DNA of 64,000 nt from Chryseobacterium sp. POL2 (GCF_011058315.1 NZ_CP049298.1:1302001-1366000); one strand, 5' to 3'. Counted from the first letter of the stretch, positions 45,316 to 54,287 are shown. Program-made: numbers and translations. Notes: generated from the letters alone by a model not told the origin.

Positions 45316-48300
45316 TTACTCGTTACAACTTTTCTCGAGACACTTCCAAGTGCTTCCGTTATATAACTTTACACATTGAGCATCGATGTCGTAAATCAAC
45401 ATTCCTTCTTTAGCTTCTGTAATGGTATTTGAGTTTTGAACTCTGGTAATTACCATTCCTTTTTCTTTAGATTCTAAAGCTATCCAACCGTTCGGGATAT
45501 TTTCTGGCCAAGCAGCTTGTTTTTGCTGAACGGTGATCCCTACTTTAGAGTAGCCAGCAGGTGTACCTGTTAGTCCTGGTTTTGTACAATGACAATTTGC
45601 AAATTCTGGATCTGTTATTGTATAGTAAGAAACTTTAACTTCTACTCCTTCTAAATTTGTACAATGATTTAAATTAGCGTTCCAATAAAATACATAGTAT
45701 GTACCAGGTCCAATTGCAGTAACATCATTAATTTTATTAGCAGCAATACGAGTTGGTGTAGTATACCACTCTACGGTATAGCCTGAAGGAGTAGTACTTA
45801 AAATAGCGTCTGCTAAATTACTTGTGCTTCCTGAACATATTTTTATATCTTTTACGTCTGGATAAGGAGGTAGAGGTAAAGCACATAAATTAGATAATTT
45901 AGCACCATCAAATAAATAAACAGAAGTTGATACAGAATTGCTATTAGCATAGGCTCCACTTTGATTATGACCTATGTATCCTAGTTTATAATCACAATCT
46001 TTAAAGATCGTAGAAATATGCCCACCTGTTTCTACAGCCAGTATCTTATCGTTAGGGTTCAAACCTCCTGTCATATAACGAGGATTAACTCCTTTCAGAA
46101 AACTGTAACCCGTATTTGCTGATGTTGCTGTTCCATTATCATCACCAAAGCCTAATGTACTATAATGATTAACTCCCCATGACCATAGTTTACCATCGGT
46201 AGTTAGAGCTTGTACAACAGCCATACCAGTATCGTCATGTTCGTTTGGACTAATCCAAGCAATATTCGTCATGTTGGTTGTAGCATTGGTTGATTTTACA
46301 TTTATCCATACAAGACTTTCTGGTGTTGTAGTTCCATCAGAAAATATTCCCAATTGTTTTTTATCATTCGCACCCAAACTATATAAATTTCCGTTTGTTG
46401 CTAATAAATAGTATGAATTATTTCTTGTTGTTCCTGGCCTCGTACTAGTCATCCCAATCATTTTAGGAATAGCACCTGTTGGTAAAAGCATTTTGGTAGC
46501 AAATAGCTTATTAGATTTTGCATTCCCATCGCCTAAATAAACATCAGATCCCCAGGTATAAATTTCTCCTAAATCAGTCAAAGCCATCAATGCATTGGTT
46601 TGCCCCCTAACAGCAACGACTCTTGTTAATGGAACAGAACTATTTATCATTACTCTATGCCATATTTTAGCATTGTCATTTGTTTGTGCAGAACCATCTC
46701 CATTTTTATTACCTACATCAGATAAAACATAAGCATCTCCTGTACACGTTACAATAGACAAGGTCTTATAGGCCCCAAACATCATTTTTACATCTTGCGG
46801 ATTAACGCCTGCAGGCAAACCATAAACATTGGCACCTGTTATATTAGTATTGTCAATTTTATTAAAAGCATCGTTCGCTTTTATTCCTGTACTCAATAAA
46901 ACACCAGCTTCTCCCCAAGAATACAAACCAGTAGTTGTCAGTAAAGCATATTGGGCTTTTTTAGAAGAGCTAAGTGCTGTCCCCATTGCAACCTTTAAAG
47001 ATGTTCCTGTATACGTATATCCATTTGCTGGAGAAAGTTCTGTAGGAGTCGTTAAATTATCAACACCGTTTGCTGCTGCACCTTGTCCCCAAATAAGATA
47101 ATTACCTGAAGTTTGTTTAGCAATTGAACCATGATAGCCGGAAATTAAATTATCGTATTCTATCGTATTAGGATCCGATGTGTTAAGGAAAGTATTGTCA
47201 TTACAATTACCCGACACACAATGATTGGTAATATTTTTTGTTTCAAAAACTATCTCATTTTGAGAATGGAAAGTCATACCATAGTTTGAAAAATCTCCAA
47301 GCTCGGTCCCATTTCGAAACGCCGTATAGCGCCAGGTATAAGTCTGTCCCAACATTACATTAAATGCAGTAGTAGCATTATTAATATTTGCGAATAAATC
47401 AATATTAGCAATCGGTTTTACGAAAGACCCAACTTCATTGCTGGCAAAATTATTAGAATATACTCTAATTGACTCATTTTTAACTCGTACATCTGGAGGT
47501 AAATTATTTATATAATTTCCAATAGTAATCTTAAAAGTACCTAAGGCTTCTAAATCAGAGTTTTTTAATTGTTCCGTAAACCAGTGGTCTGTATTAAGAG
47601 ACGAAGAGTTAAAAGTTGTACTATTTCTGTTTTTTAAAGGCAAATTTCTGTACCATGAACTGGTGTTAGTAGTTGGATCTTGCAGATTAGCACGAACGAC
47701 AAGGGCAGAACTTGTAGCAGAAATTACATATTTTGAAAGAGTATGGTTCCAACCATTAGTACTATAACTTGGTTTAGTATAAGTTACTGGTAAGGTAAAA
47801 GAATCCCCAATTCCTGGTATCGCAATGTCACCTGACTTTAAAGTAAATACAATATTGATTATTCCGTTTGATATTGAAATAGGATTGTTGAGCGCAATAG
47901 TAGCATCCGTATCCATTTTATATGTCGTTGTTGTATAATCTGCTACATTTCCACTATTAATATTGGTATTTCTTGTATAACTATTATTGCTTAAGTCTAG
48001 ATCTGTTTGTCCTGATTGGAAGGATATTGTGGTTGTATTTGAAATAATTCCAGATGTTCCTGCCGTACCCCCTATTGAAAAAACCACCGCACTGCCAGAA
48101 GGTAAAGAAGGTATCAGAAGTCCTCCACTTTGCAACTGCGAAATACTAACGGAAGATGGACATAAAGACGAGCTTCCATTTCCTGCACCCGCCTTACAAG
48201 TAATTGATGTGGCATTGAAATTTCCAAAACTAGGTACTTTTACTAAAACATTAGTAGCAGTAGTAGGGCCATTATTGGATACATAAATTTTATAGGAAAA

Positions 48301-48420
48301 GGCTTGATTTGGACTAACTGCTGTTGGGCTTTCCACATTAACAGCAATATCTGTCTGTGCATATATTATGGTTGTTAGTATAACCAAAATAAATGCATAA
48401 ATTTGTTTTAATTTTATCAT
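45316..48420 (-). CDS. Large secreted surface protein with DUF11 and RCC1-like repeats (cassette A)
   Basis: A 1034-residue secreted protein. The signal peptide ends at IIYAQ. A DUF11-type Ig-like domain follows (TDIAVNVESPTAVSPNQAFS; NNGPTTATNVLVKVPSFG), then a long beta-rich middle and RCC1-like repeats (LYSWGEAGVLL; IYTWGSDVYLGDG; LYSLGANDKKQLG; LWSWGVNHYSTLGFGDDNG). An Ig/SprB-like domain (KDIKICSGSTSNLAD) leads to the C-terminal module: WIALESKEKGMVITRV, EGMLIYDIDAQCVKLYNGS, then WKCLEKSC. That module is shared with the large protein of cassette B. No classic T9SS sorting domain is recognised. Likely cell-surface or secreted, with unknown binding partner. Confidence 0.82.
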   Translation of the reverse strand: MIKLKQIYAFILVILTTIIYAQTDIAVNVESPTAVSPNQAFSYKIYVSNNGPTTATNVLVKVPSFGNFNATSITCKAGAGNGSSSLCPSSVSISQLQSGGLLIPSLPSGSAVVFSIGGTAGTSGIISNTTTISFQSGQTDLDLSNNSYTRNTNINSGNVADYTTTTYKMDTDATIALNNPISISNGIINIVFTLKSGDIAIPGIGDSFTLPVTYTKPSYSTNGWNHTLSKYVISATSSALVVRANLQDPTTNTSSWYRNLPLKNRNSTTFNSSSLNTDHWFTEQLKNSDLEALGTFKITIGNYINNLPPDVRVKNESIRVYSNNFASNEVGSFVKPIANIDLFANINNATTAFNVMLGQTYTWRYTAFRNGTELGDFSNYGMTFHSQNEIVFETKNITNHCVSGNCNDNTFLNTSDPNTIEYDNLISGYHGSIAKQTSGNYLIWGQGAAANGVDNLTTPTELSPANGYTYTGTSLKVAMGTALSSSKKAQYALLTTTGLYSWGEAGVLLSTGIKANDAFNKIDNTNITGANVYGLPAGVNPQDVKMMFGAYKTLSIVTCTGDAYVLSDVGNKNGDGSAQTNDNAKIWHRVMINSSVPLTRVVAVRGQTNALMALTDLGEIYTWGSDVYLGDGNAKSNKLFATKMLLPTGAIPKMIGMTSTRPGTTRNNSYYLLATNGNLYSLGANDKKQLGIFSDGTTTPESLVWINVKSTNATTNMTNIAWISPNEHDDTGMAVVQALTTDGKLWSWGVNHYSTLGFGDDNGTATSANTGYSFLKGVNPRYMTGGLNPNDKILAVETGGHISTIFKDCDYKLGYIGHNQSGAYANSNSVSTSVYLFDGAKLSNLCALPLPPYPDVKDIKICSGSTSNLADAILSTTPSGYTVEWYTTPTRIAANKINDVTAIGPGTYYVFYWNANLNHCTNLEGVEVKVSYYTITDPEFANCHCTKPGLTGTPAGYSKVGITVQQKQAAWPENIPNGWIALESKEKGMVITRVQNSNTITEAKEGMLIYDIDAQCVKLYNGSTWKCLEKSCNE

Positions 48421-48438
48421 TTTGTATTTTTTTAGTTG

Positions 48439-48969
48439 TTATTTCCAATAATTCCAAACATTACCATCAAAAACCGCAAGAGCCTTCCCTACGGTATCAT
48501 AACACATCATGCCTGGATACGGGCTTTTTACAGTAAGATGTGGATTGGCAATTTTAGGTAAAATCATAGCTTTATTCTCTGATTCTAATACCAAAACACC
48601 TTTCGCTTCACTTGCATCTGAACCGATAATTGCACCTTGGTTTTGGGTATTTTCAGTCGTTGCATTATTCACAATTTGTGTTTTGTTTCCTGTGTCAGAC
48701 AGCTCAACCCACGCACCATTCTCGTACATTTTGAGTTTAGCATCCGATTTATCAAACAAAAAAGTGCCGTTGTTTTGCGTTGTTGTAGTTGCCAAAGCAT
48801 TGTTGATATTATCTACTGTGGGCAGAATAATTCCGCGAAAATTATCGGTTTGATCATAAAAATCCAAGAGGGCAGAATTGCCATTGACAGCTTCTTTCCC
48901 GATCGCGACTTGTGCACTAACCAAGGTAGTTACCATTAAGGCTGTTGTTGTAAGAATTATTTTTTTCAT
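48439..48969 (-). CDS. Secreted companion protein, 176 residues (cassette A)
   Basis: A 176-residue protein with a signal peptide ending VSAQ. Shared with its 223-residue paralogue at 58534-59205 are QVAIGKE at the mature N-terminus, the DFYDQTDNFRGIILP block, GTFLFDKSDAKLKMYENGAW, KAMILPKIANPHL and the final PGMMCYDTVGKALAVFDG followed by VWNYWK. No known domain is recognised. Its gene precedes the large surface-protein gene by 18 nt, so they are surely cotranscribed. The C-terminal YDT-x-K-x-LAVxxG-x-VW pattern resembles modules in tail-fibre-like proteins. Confidence 0.72.
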   Translation of the reverse strand: MKKIILTTTALMVTTLVSAQVAIGKEAVNGNSALLDFYDQTDNFRGIILPTVDNINNALATTTTQNNGTFLFDKSDAKLKMYENGAWVELSDTGNKTQIVNNATTENTQNQGAIIGSDASEAKGVLVLESENKAMILPKIANPHLTVKSPYPGMMCYDTVGKALAVFDGNVWNYWK

Positions 48970-49187
48970 GTGTTTTAAATTTATTTATCGTGTAGAAAAA
49001 ATGGCTGTATTCATATGGTATCAGCCTACTTACTATTTTTTTTCAGTGATATTGCTAGGCTTAGTAATATAAATACGAAAGAAATATAGATTCTAATCAT
49101 AGAAAATATTATTTATACTCAATAGACATAGAAAAATATTTTCGATGCTTAGATAAATTTTTAATAAATAATATTTAATAATTTAGA

Positions 49188-49814
49188 TTAACCTAAAAAA
49201 GGTGGAGCTCTTCCAAGAAGGGAAGTAGAATACTGAGAAGCGTAATGATTGCTGTAATAATAGTTTGGAGCAAGTCCTTTTATAGATGTGAGGAATAAAG
49301 TACGGACTGATTGTTTCGCTTCAATACAGTGATTTTGATTTTCATGCTGTGTAAGTACAGACATGTTAAAATGTAATTCTGAAAACGAAAGATGAGCATC
49401 AGAATTTCCTTCAGAGAAGTTAATCTTTGGCTGAGGTTGTATTGTTTTCTTTTGAGGAGAAGTTTTACGAGCAAGCGCTTTTTTCTCTTTATTTTTTAAA
49501 ACATTATCCTTTGTACGCAACTTAGGAGTCGTTTGTGTTGCGGGGATATTTACTGTTTCATAATTACTTTCTTTATCTAAATTGGAAACAACAGTACCAG
49601 AAACAACATAAATTTTAGCTTTATTAGGCTTGACTTCGGATTTGCTTATACTTACTAAAGTATCTTTTGCTACATATAAAGTAGCACCATCAGAAAAATG
49701 GATTTGAGAAAAAGCTGAGTGAAAAACTAGAAGTAAAAACAAGCAAAGTCCTTGACGCAGAATTCGGTCAAAGACGTTATATTCTTTTCCATCATTTGTG
49801 TTTTTTCTCATCAT
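49188..49814 (-). CDS. Small secreted protein (cassette A)
   Basis: The frame begins with a TTG at 49829, but an ATG at 49814 gives MMRKNTNDGKEYNVFDRILRQ and then a signal peptide ending SAFSQ. The mature part includes ATLYVAKDTLVSISKSEVKP and AKIYVVSGTVVS, a lysine-rich middle (KEKKALARKTSPQKKTIQPQ) and an aromatic C-terminus ending NHYASQYSTSLLGRAPPFLG. The protein at 63040-63681 has the same layout and a similar ending (FGEQYFTRPP). No known domain. It opens cassette A. Confidence 0.6.
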   Translation of the reverse strand: MMRKNTNDGKEYNVFDRILRQGLCLFLLLVFHSAFSQIHFSDGATLYVAKDTLVSISKSEVKPNKAKIYVVSGTVVSNLDKESNYETVNIPATQTTPKLRTKDNVLKNKEKKALARKTSPQKKTIQPQPKINFSEGNSDAHLSFSELHFNMSVLTQHENQNHCIEAKQSVRTLFLTSIKGLAPNYYYSNHYASQYSTSLLGRAPPFLG

Positions 49815-49880
49815 TTGTGTATCCTGCAATTAGGATGAAACAAATAAATGTAATTATTATAATATATCAGTAAAAAAAGG

Positions 49881-49901
49881 CTTACCATCCTTGCACTATT
49901 T
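49881..49901. promoter_or_regulatory. CTTACCAT-N5-CACTATTT motif, copy 2
   Basis: Lies 67-87 nt upstream of the cassette A small secreted-protein start. It matches 43640-43660, upstream of the two-HTH gene, at 17 of 21 positions with both half-motifs identical. Confidence 0.35.
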
Positions 49902-50091
49902 TCTCGCAAATAACTATTTATCAGTATTTTAAATCTTAAAAAAGCTTTATTATTGAAAATTAGAAACCTTTTAAAACGATGTAAAAACAAAACTATCTAG
50001 GTAAAAAAACTTTTTAAATCTTGGGAATTGAAAGAAATTCTTGTGAGAGGTGGCTTTATAATTGTGCTATTTATCGTTGCTCAAATCTTAA

Positions 50092-50637
50092 TTATTCTCT
50101 TTCTGTTAAGTTTATTATTTCATCTGAATAGAAGTTATAATTGTTCAATGGATTTTCTTTATCCAATATTTTTTTCAATTGTTCTATTTTTAATTTGGCG
50201 CTATCTTTCTTTGTTTGAAAACGATTTATATTATAAGGGAAGCTTGGGATAAACTCAGCTTCTTTTTCATCAAAATTTTGGAGATATCTATATTTTAATC
50301 TTGTTATTCTATTTTTAGGTAATTTTACAATTTGACTAATATGATTACAATCATTCGTGAAAACACTACAGATAGCACTATCTATTTTCATGTTTTTAGA
50401 ATAACTAGATATAAGTTCTGCTTTTATCATATGCGCCCCACCTAATGTATACAAGTCTAGATTTGGACTTAATATATAATAATTTTCTTTAGTCGTATTT
50501 TTTATATCAACAAAAATAGCATTCTTTTCTTTGTGAATTTCATTAATAAAAATAGAATTATTATTTTTTTGACAACCTATTGCTATAAAAAAAATTAAAA
50601 GCAGACCATTTTTCTCTATCATTTTATTTTGTTGCAT
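50092..50637 (-). CDS. Hypothetical lipoprotein
   Basis: A 181-residue protein. The N-terminus carries a short signal with a lipobox (LLLIFFIAIGCQKNNNS), so it is probably lipid-anchored. The rest (VDIKNTTKENYYILSPNLDLYTLGG; KLPKNRITRLKYRYLQNF) contains no family I recognise. A shorter frame on the opposite strand (50028-50252) overlaps it and is less convincing. No clear partner is seen. It lies between cassette A and the second cold-shock operon. Confidence 0.6.
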   Translation of the reverse strand: MQQNKMIEKNGLLLIFFIAIGCQKNNNSIFINEIHKEKNAIFVDIKNTTKENYYILSPNLDLYTLGGAHMIKAELISSYSKNMKIDSAICSVFTNDCNHISQIVKLPKNRITRLKYRYLQNFDEKEAEFIPSFPYNINRFQTKKDSAKLKIEQLKKILDKENPLNNYNFYSDEIINLTERE

Positions 50638-50803
50638 AAATCACAATTTTTCACATTTGAATAATCGGCGAAACCAAAAGTAAAAAAAATATTGGCTATG
50701 TACGCCAACTTACGGCTGGAAAAGTTCACAAATTTTATAGCACATTTAAAGATCTGCTGCGCAGCGGAGGCTTTTTGTTGATTTTAAGCTATTTCAAACA
50801 AAA

Positions 50804-50823
50804 AAAGCCCCTTGCAGGGCTTT
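50804..50823 (-). terminator. Terminator of the second cold-shock operon
   Basis: AAAGCCC and GGGCTTT form a short stem around CTTGCA, with a T-run on the minus strand. It lies 48 nt past the CspA-type gene. Confidence 0.7.
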
Positions 50824-50870
50824 CCAAGTGATATTTAGAATCACTTTTTCGATAATATATATGGAAAATA

Positions 50871-51065
50871 TTATGCTAATTTCACGTTAACCGCGTTTAA
50901 TCCTTTTTGACCTTGCTCCACTTCAAAAACTACTTTATCATTTTCATGAATTGTTCTGCTTTTTAAACCTGAAGAGTGTACAAAAATGTCCTCACCTCCG
51001 TTGTCTGGAGAAATAAATCCGAAGCCTTTTGCTTCATTGTAAAATTTTACTGTGCCTTGTTGCAT
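50871..51065 (-). CDS. Cold-shock protein (CspA family), second copy
   Basis: A 64-residue cold-shock domain protein, near-identical to that at 41334-41528 (RNP1 KGFGFIS, RNP2 IFVHSSG; same SSGLKSR and NAVNV blocks). It differs at a dozen or so positions and is clearly a paralogue. It follows the RRM-protein gene by 83 nt on the same strand and forms a second cold-shock operon with it. Confidence 0.95.
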   Translation of the reverse strand: MQQGTVKFYNEAKGFGFISPDNGGEDIFVHSSGLKSRTIHENDKVVFEVEQGQKGLNAVNVKLA

Positions 51066-51148
51066 TGTAATTGTTATTAAAAATTGTTATTGTATTATTT
51101 ACTTTGAATAGTAGATACTATTCACGAAGAATATTCATTAGAAAATAT

Positions 51149-51412
51149 TCACATCGAAGTCTTTGTTAGATTGTTTTGCTTTGCTTGGTTTACGATAATG
51201 AAATAGCCGTCTACATCGAAACCATTAAGTTTGTCAATTGCATTTTCTGCTTCTTTTTGATCAGGCATTTCTATAAACCCGTATCCTCTAGATTTACCAG
51301 AATGTTGTTTGGTTATAATTTTTGAAGCATCAATAACACCAAAAGTCGTAAAAAGATCGTGTAGTTGTTTCTCGGTGGTCTGATGGTTCAGATTGCCAAT
51401 ATAAATATTCAT
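51149..51412 (-). CDS. RNA recognition motif (RRM) protein
   Basis: An 87-residue single RRM. RNP2 is IYIGNLN at the N-terminus and RNP1 is SRGYGFIEMP, in the order expected for the RRM fold. It resembles the small glycine-poor RNA-binding proteins of Bacteroidetes and cyanobacteria, many of them cold-inducible. It lies 28 nt downstream of the conserved element 51440-51588 and upstream of a CspA-type gene. Confidence 0.93.
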   Translation of the reverse strand: MNIYIGNLNHQTTEKQLHDLFTTFGVIDASKIITKQHSGKSRGYGFIEMPDQKEAENAIDKLNGFDVDGYFIIVNQAKQNNLTKTSM

Positions 51413-51439
51413 CTGTAAAAGAATTTAAAGTTAAAAAAT

Positions 51440-51588
51440 TGGCGGCTGAAAAAGCAAAAACTGTAAGAAAAAAATAGATATTCTAAACTGTAAGAAAAAG
51501 CGAAGGCAGGAACCTGTTGATTAATTATTGTACAAACTTACAACAAATAATCGGTATAAGCCATATTTAATTTATTGATTTTCAAAAA
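51440..51588 (-). repeat. Conserved promoter/leader element, copy 2 (upstream of RRM operon)
   Basis: Matches 42225-42374 over about 150 nt, with a nearly perfect 56-nt core at 51454-51509. The minus-strand -7 motif is TAAGTTTG (51533-51540). Here the element ends only 28 nt before the RRM gene start, so the leader is shorter than at the other operon. Confidence 0.8.
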
Positions 51589-51660
51589 GATACTAATAAC
51601 TTATGCAATAAAGCTAAAAAGCTGATATTTTATTGATGAGATGAATTAATGAAATAATGT

Positions 51661-52335
51661 TCAAGGAATCACAATCGTAAATAAATACATCAAAAAAATA
51701 GCGATCAGGACAAATCCCTGCATTATGTTGGTCTTTCCCGTTGCCAGAGAAATGGTAATAATGAATAGAGATAATCCTAATAAAATAGTGGACTTGATGT
51801 CAATTCCCAAAGTCATCCGGATTCCTGTAATCACAGATGTAATGGCAATTACAGGAATACTAAGTCCTATACTTGCCAATGCTGAACCAAAAGCCAAATT
51901 CAAAGAAGTCTGTATATGATTATTTCTGGCGGCTCTATAGGCAGCCATTCCTTCTGGAAGAAGTACAATCCCAGCAATAATTACCCCGACAAGTGATTTT
52001 GGTGCGCCTGCCCATTTTACGATATATTCCACGTCTTTTGAAAGTAACTTTGCTAACAAGACCACAATTCCCAAACAAAGAATCAAAAAAAGAATACTGA
52101 TGTACATTTCTTTTTTTGAAGGCTTTTCAGGGAGAGGAATTTCATCATTGTTTTCCAACAATTTATTCTCAGGAGAAATAAAATAACTGCGATGTCTTAT
52201 AGTCTGCATCATTGTAAACCCCAAATATAATCCTAAACAAATCAATGAAACAAAGATTAACTGTATCCACGTATATTCACCGCCATTATGACTAATCGTA
52301 TAATTGGGTAATATCAAAATAAAAAAAACAATCAA
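51661..52335 (-). pseudogene. 5'-truncated calcium/proton antiporter (ChaA-type)
   Basis: A 224-residue remnant with the C-terminal ChaA/CaCA signature: AGAPKSLVGVIIAGIVLLPEGMAAYRAARNN and NLAFGSALASIGLSIPVIAI, where the conserved Glu of LLPEG is kept. Family members are about 350-370 residues, so roughly the N-terminal third to half is missing. The frame starts at a TTG with no ATG; upstream it is open but bears no antiporter sequence. The neighbouring T9SS gene starts 43 nt away at 52378 and the junction sits between the two. Probably non-functional. Confidence 0.72.
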
Positions 52336-52377
52336 AATGGTTTTTTTATTACATTTATTTAAAATAAACTTTATAAT

Positions 52378-53586
52378 ATGAAAACAATTTTATCTGCTAT
52401 TTTATTATGGATTTGCTATTGCAATAGCCCTGCACAATGGGTTGAGCTTAACATTGGTAATTTGAATACATATTCCTTTTCCGATGTTTATGCCATAACG
52501 CCAGATAATGTAGTTGTAGTAGGCTCCAACGGGGCTATATTGAAAACTACTGATGGTGGTACAACCTGGCAAAAGAAAGATTCTGGCACAACCCAATTAC
52601 TAAAAAAAGTTCGTTTTTCCAATGCTAATATTGGTTATACCTCGGGGAATTTAGGCGCACTTTTAAAAACAACTGATGGAGGAGAAACTTGGAATGCTCT
52701 AAATACAGGAATTGGTGATCAAGCTGAAGGCATATCTTGTTTAGGAGATAATTTTGTTGCCATTGCTGTTCCTTTTTCAGACCAGATATTAAAAAGTATA
52801 GATGGAGGCAACACGTGGCAGAGTTATCCCATGGATGACTTTTATAGTGGAAATATTCAATTTTTTTCAGAAAAAATTGCATATTCTACTAAAAGTAGTG
52901 GAACCTTGTCTAAAACAATAGATGGCGGATTGATATGGAATAATTTAGACGGATATGGTGAGTTTAATTTTATTAATGAACAGTTAGGCTTTGTTTACCA
53001 TGATGGTCTCAAAAAAACCATTAATGGAGGAAATAGTTTTGAAAGGTTGGGATATGGTAATGCTGGAGTATTATCACAACTTTTTGCTATTAATGAAAAT
53101 ACGGTTTGGGGAGTTCTTGGCATATTATTAAATGGAGATGGTACTACCCAGGGTACAGTGAAAATAACCTACACTCCAGAAGAAGGCTATAAGGAAGTTT
53201 TTGATTATGATGGTCCAACTATAAATGTATCGTCTTTGTATTTCAGTAATGAAAAATTAGGTTATGCAGTAGGTTATAAAAATGGAAAAGGTGCTATATG
53301 GAAGAATACAACAGGTAATATTTTATCCACTAATAATGCAAAAAATATAGAACTAAAAATCTACCCCAATCCCACAACCAATGAAGTTAATATTGATTTT
53401 GGAATGCTGAAAGCTGAAGAAGCTACTGTTTCTATTGTGGATTTAGCAGGGAAGTCTGTTTATTCTCAAGTCCATAAAATAAGTACACCCCTCAAGATTA
53501 ATACTTCTCATTTTACAAAAGGCAATTATCTCGTGACCGTAGAGCAAGCAGGTAAAAGAATTTCTCAAAAACTAATCATCCAATAA
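52378..53586 (+). CDS. T9SS cargo protein with YCF48/BNR-like repeats
   Basis: A 402-residue secreted protein. The signal peptide ends at NSPAQ. Five beta-propeller type repeats follow, each with an Asp-Gly-Gly or Asn-Gly-Gly core (TTDGGTTWQ, TTDGGETWN, SIDGGNTWQ, TIDGGLIWN, TINGGNSFE), as in BNR/YCF48 proteins. The last 75 residues form a type A T9SS sorting domain (KIYPNPTTNEVNIDFG opening; YLVTVEQAGKRISQKLIIQ end). It should be exported across the outer membrane by T9SS and cut free or anchored. Only plus-strand gene between 41.2 and 63.7 kb. Confidence 0.9.
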   Translation: MKTILSAILLWICYCNSPAQWVELNIGNLNTYSFSDVYAITPDNVVVVGSNGAILKTTDGGTTWQKKDSGTTQLLKKVRFSNANIGYTSGNLGALLKTTDGGETWNALNTGIGDQAEGISCLGDNFVAIAVPFSDQILKSIDGGNTWQSYPMDDFYSGNIQFFSEKIAYSTKSSGTLSKTIDGGLIWNNLDGYGEFNFINEQLGFVYHDGLKKTINGGNSFERLGYGNAGVLSQLFAINENTVWGVLGILLNGDGTTQGTVKITYTPEEGYKEVFDYDGPTINVSSLYFSNEKLGYAVGYKNGKGAIWKNTTGNILSTNNAKNIELKIYPNPTTNEVNIDFGMLKAEEATVSIVDLAGKSVYSQVHKISTPLKINTSHFTKGNYLVTVEQAGKRISQKLIIQ

Positions 53587-53754
53587 ATACGTAGTTTCCA
53601 TAAAAAAAGTTATTCGATATATACTATCATCTACTTTTCTATTGTCCGATTCATCACATAGAATAAGCCTATTCTGTAGGTCGTGTGTTGATAAATTAAT
53701 AGTATTTTCAAGACATCATCTTCATATATATTTGTAGCTTGTTTTTACCTTAGA

Positions 53755-53985
53755 ATGCTCAGTATGCCAGATTGGCCGGTTACTATTGCGCCATTGTCTA
53801 TTTTAAGATTATGATTACTTATTAATACGGTCATGCTAAAAGTCTACTGGATTTTTGCCACATGATCCACAAATCCCAAGCATCAAAATGTCTTTGCTCT
53901 ACTGCGTTGCCTTCTTCATCACTTATCGTCAAGATACTTCCGAAGTAATCCTTTTGCAAAAATTTATAAGAAGCCGAAGTTTTCT
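53755..53985 (-). pseudogene. Fragment of an RHS-repeat core protein
   Basis: On the minus strand, translated by hand in two frames, two pieces match the RHS core: DEEGNAVEQRHFDAW preceded by KDYFGSI, then LKIDNGAIVTGQSGILS further on. In intact RHS proteins these form one continuous block (YLGS.L.I.DE.GN...EQR.FDAWGN). Here they lie in different frames with stops and unrelated residues between them, so the gene is dead. Confidence 0.7.
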
Positions 53986-54014
53986 GATAATTCTTTAATT
54001 AAATAACATTATTT

Positions 54015-54190
54015 TCATAAGGTGCACCACCAGTTTTCTTGTCCTGTTCTGTTGTTACAGATGACTTCGTAGCCAGCCTCTTCAGCATAGCATTTGGTAA
54101 ACTTGTCTTCAGCCTTTTCATAAAAACTATCAGCATAGATCGCCATTTGGCGCACATCGCTAAGGCCATAATCCCCCTTTTTCTTTTGGC
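54015..54190 (-). pseudogene. C-terminal fragment of an unidentified protein
   Basis: On the minus strand a frame reads KKGDYGLSDVRQMAIYAD, then SFYEKAEDKFTKCYAEEAGY and EVICNNRTGQENWWCTL with a stop (TGA at 54015-54017). I recognise no family with confidence. It lies upstream of the RHS remnant on the same strand and may derive from an RHS-associated gene. No start codon is evident. Confidence 0.4.
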
Positions 54191-54209
54191 AAGATTACAT
54201 CATTCGCAC

Positions 54210-54287
54210 GGATGCGCATCTGTAGGTTATCCTCTGCGCACAGGACAAGGCACGGGTGCGCATCGGTCGTATTACGGATGCGCACCC
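54210..54287. repeat. GC-rich palindrome repeats (GGRTGCGCAYC), 3 copies
   Basis: GGATGCGCATC (54210-54220), GGGTGCGCATC (54254-54264) and GGATGCGCACC (54276-54286) are near-identical, and the last two form a hairpin with a 12-nt loop. The GC content is far above the surroundings, which is typical of extragenic repetitive elements (REP/BIME-like). Confidence 0.65.

Noticed and set aside
50028-50252. Small plus-strand open frame of 74 codons with hydrophobic content
   Set aside because: It overlaps the better-supported lipoprotein frame on the minus strand (50092-50637), has no family match and no promoter signal, and its hydrophobic character follows from the AT-rich sequence.
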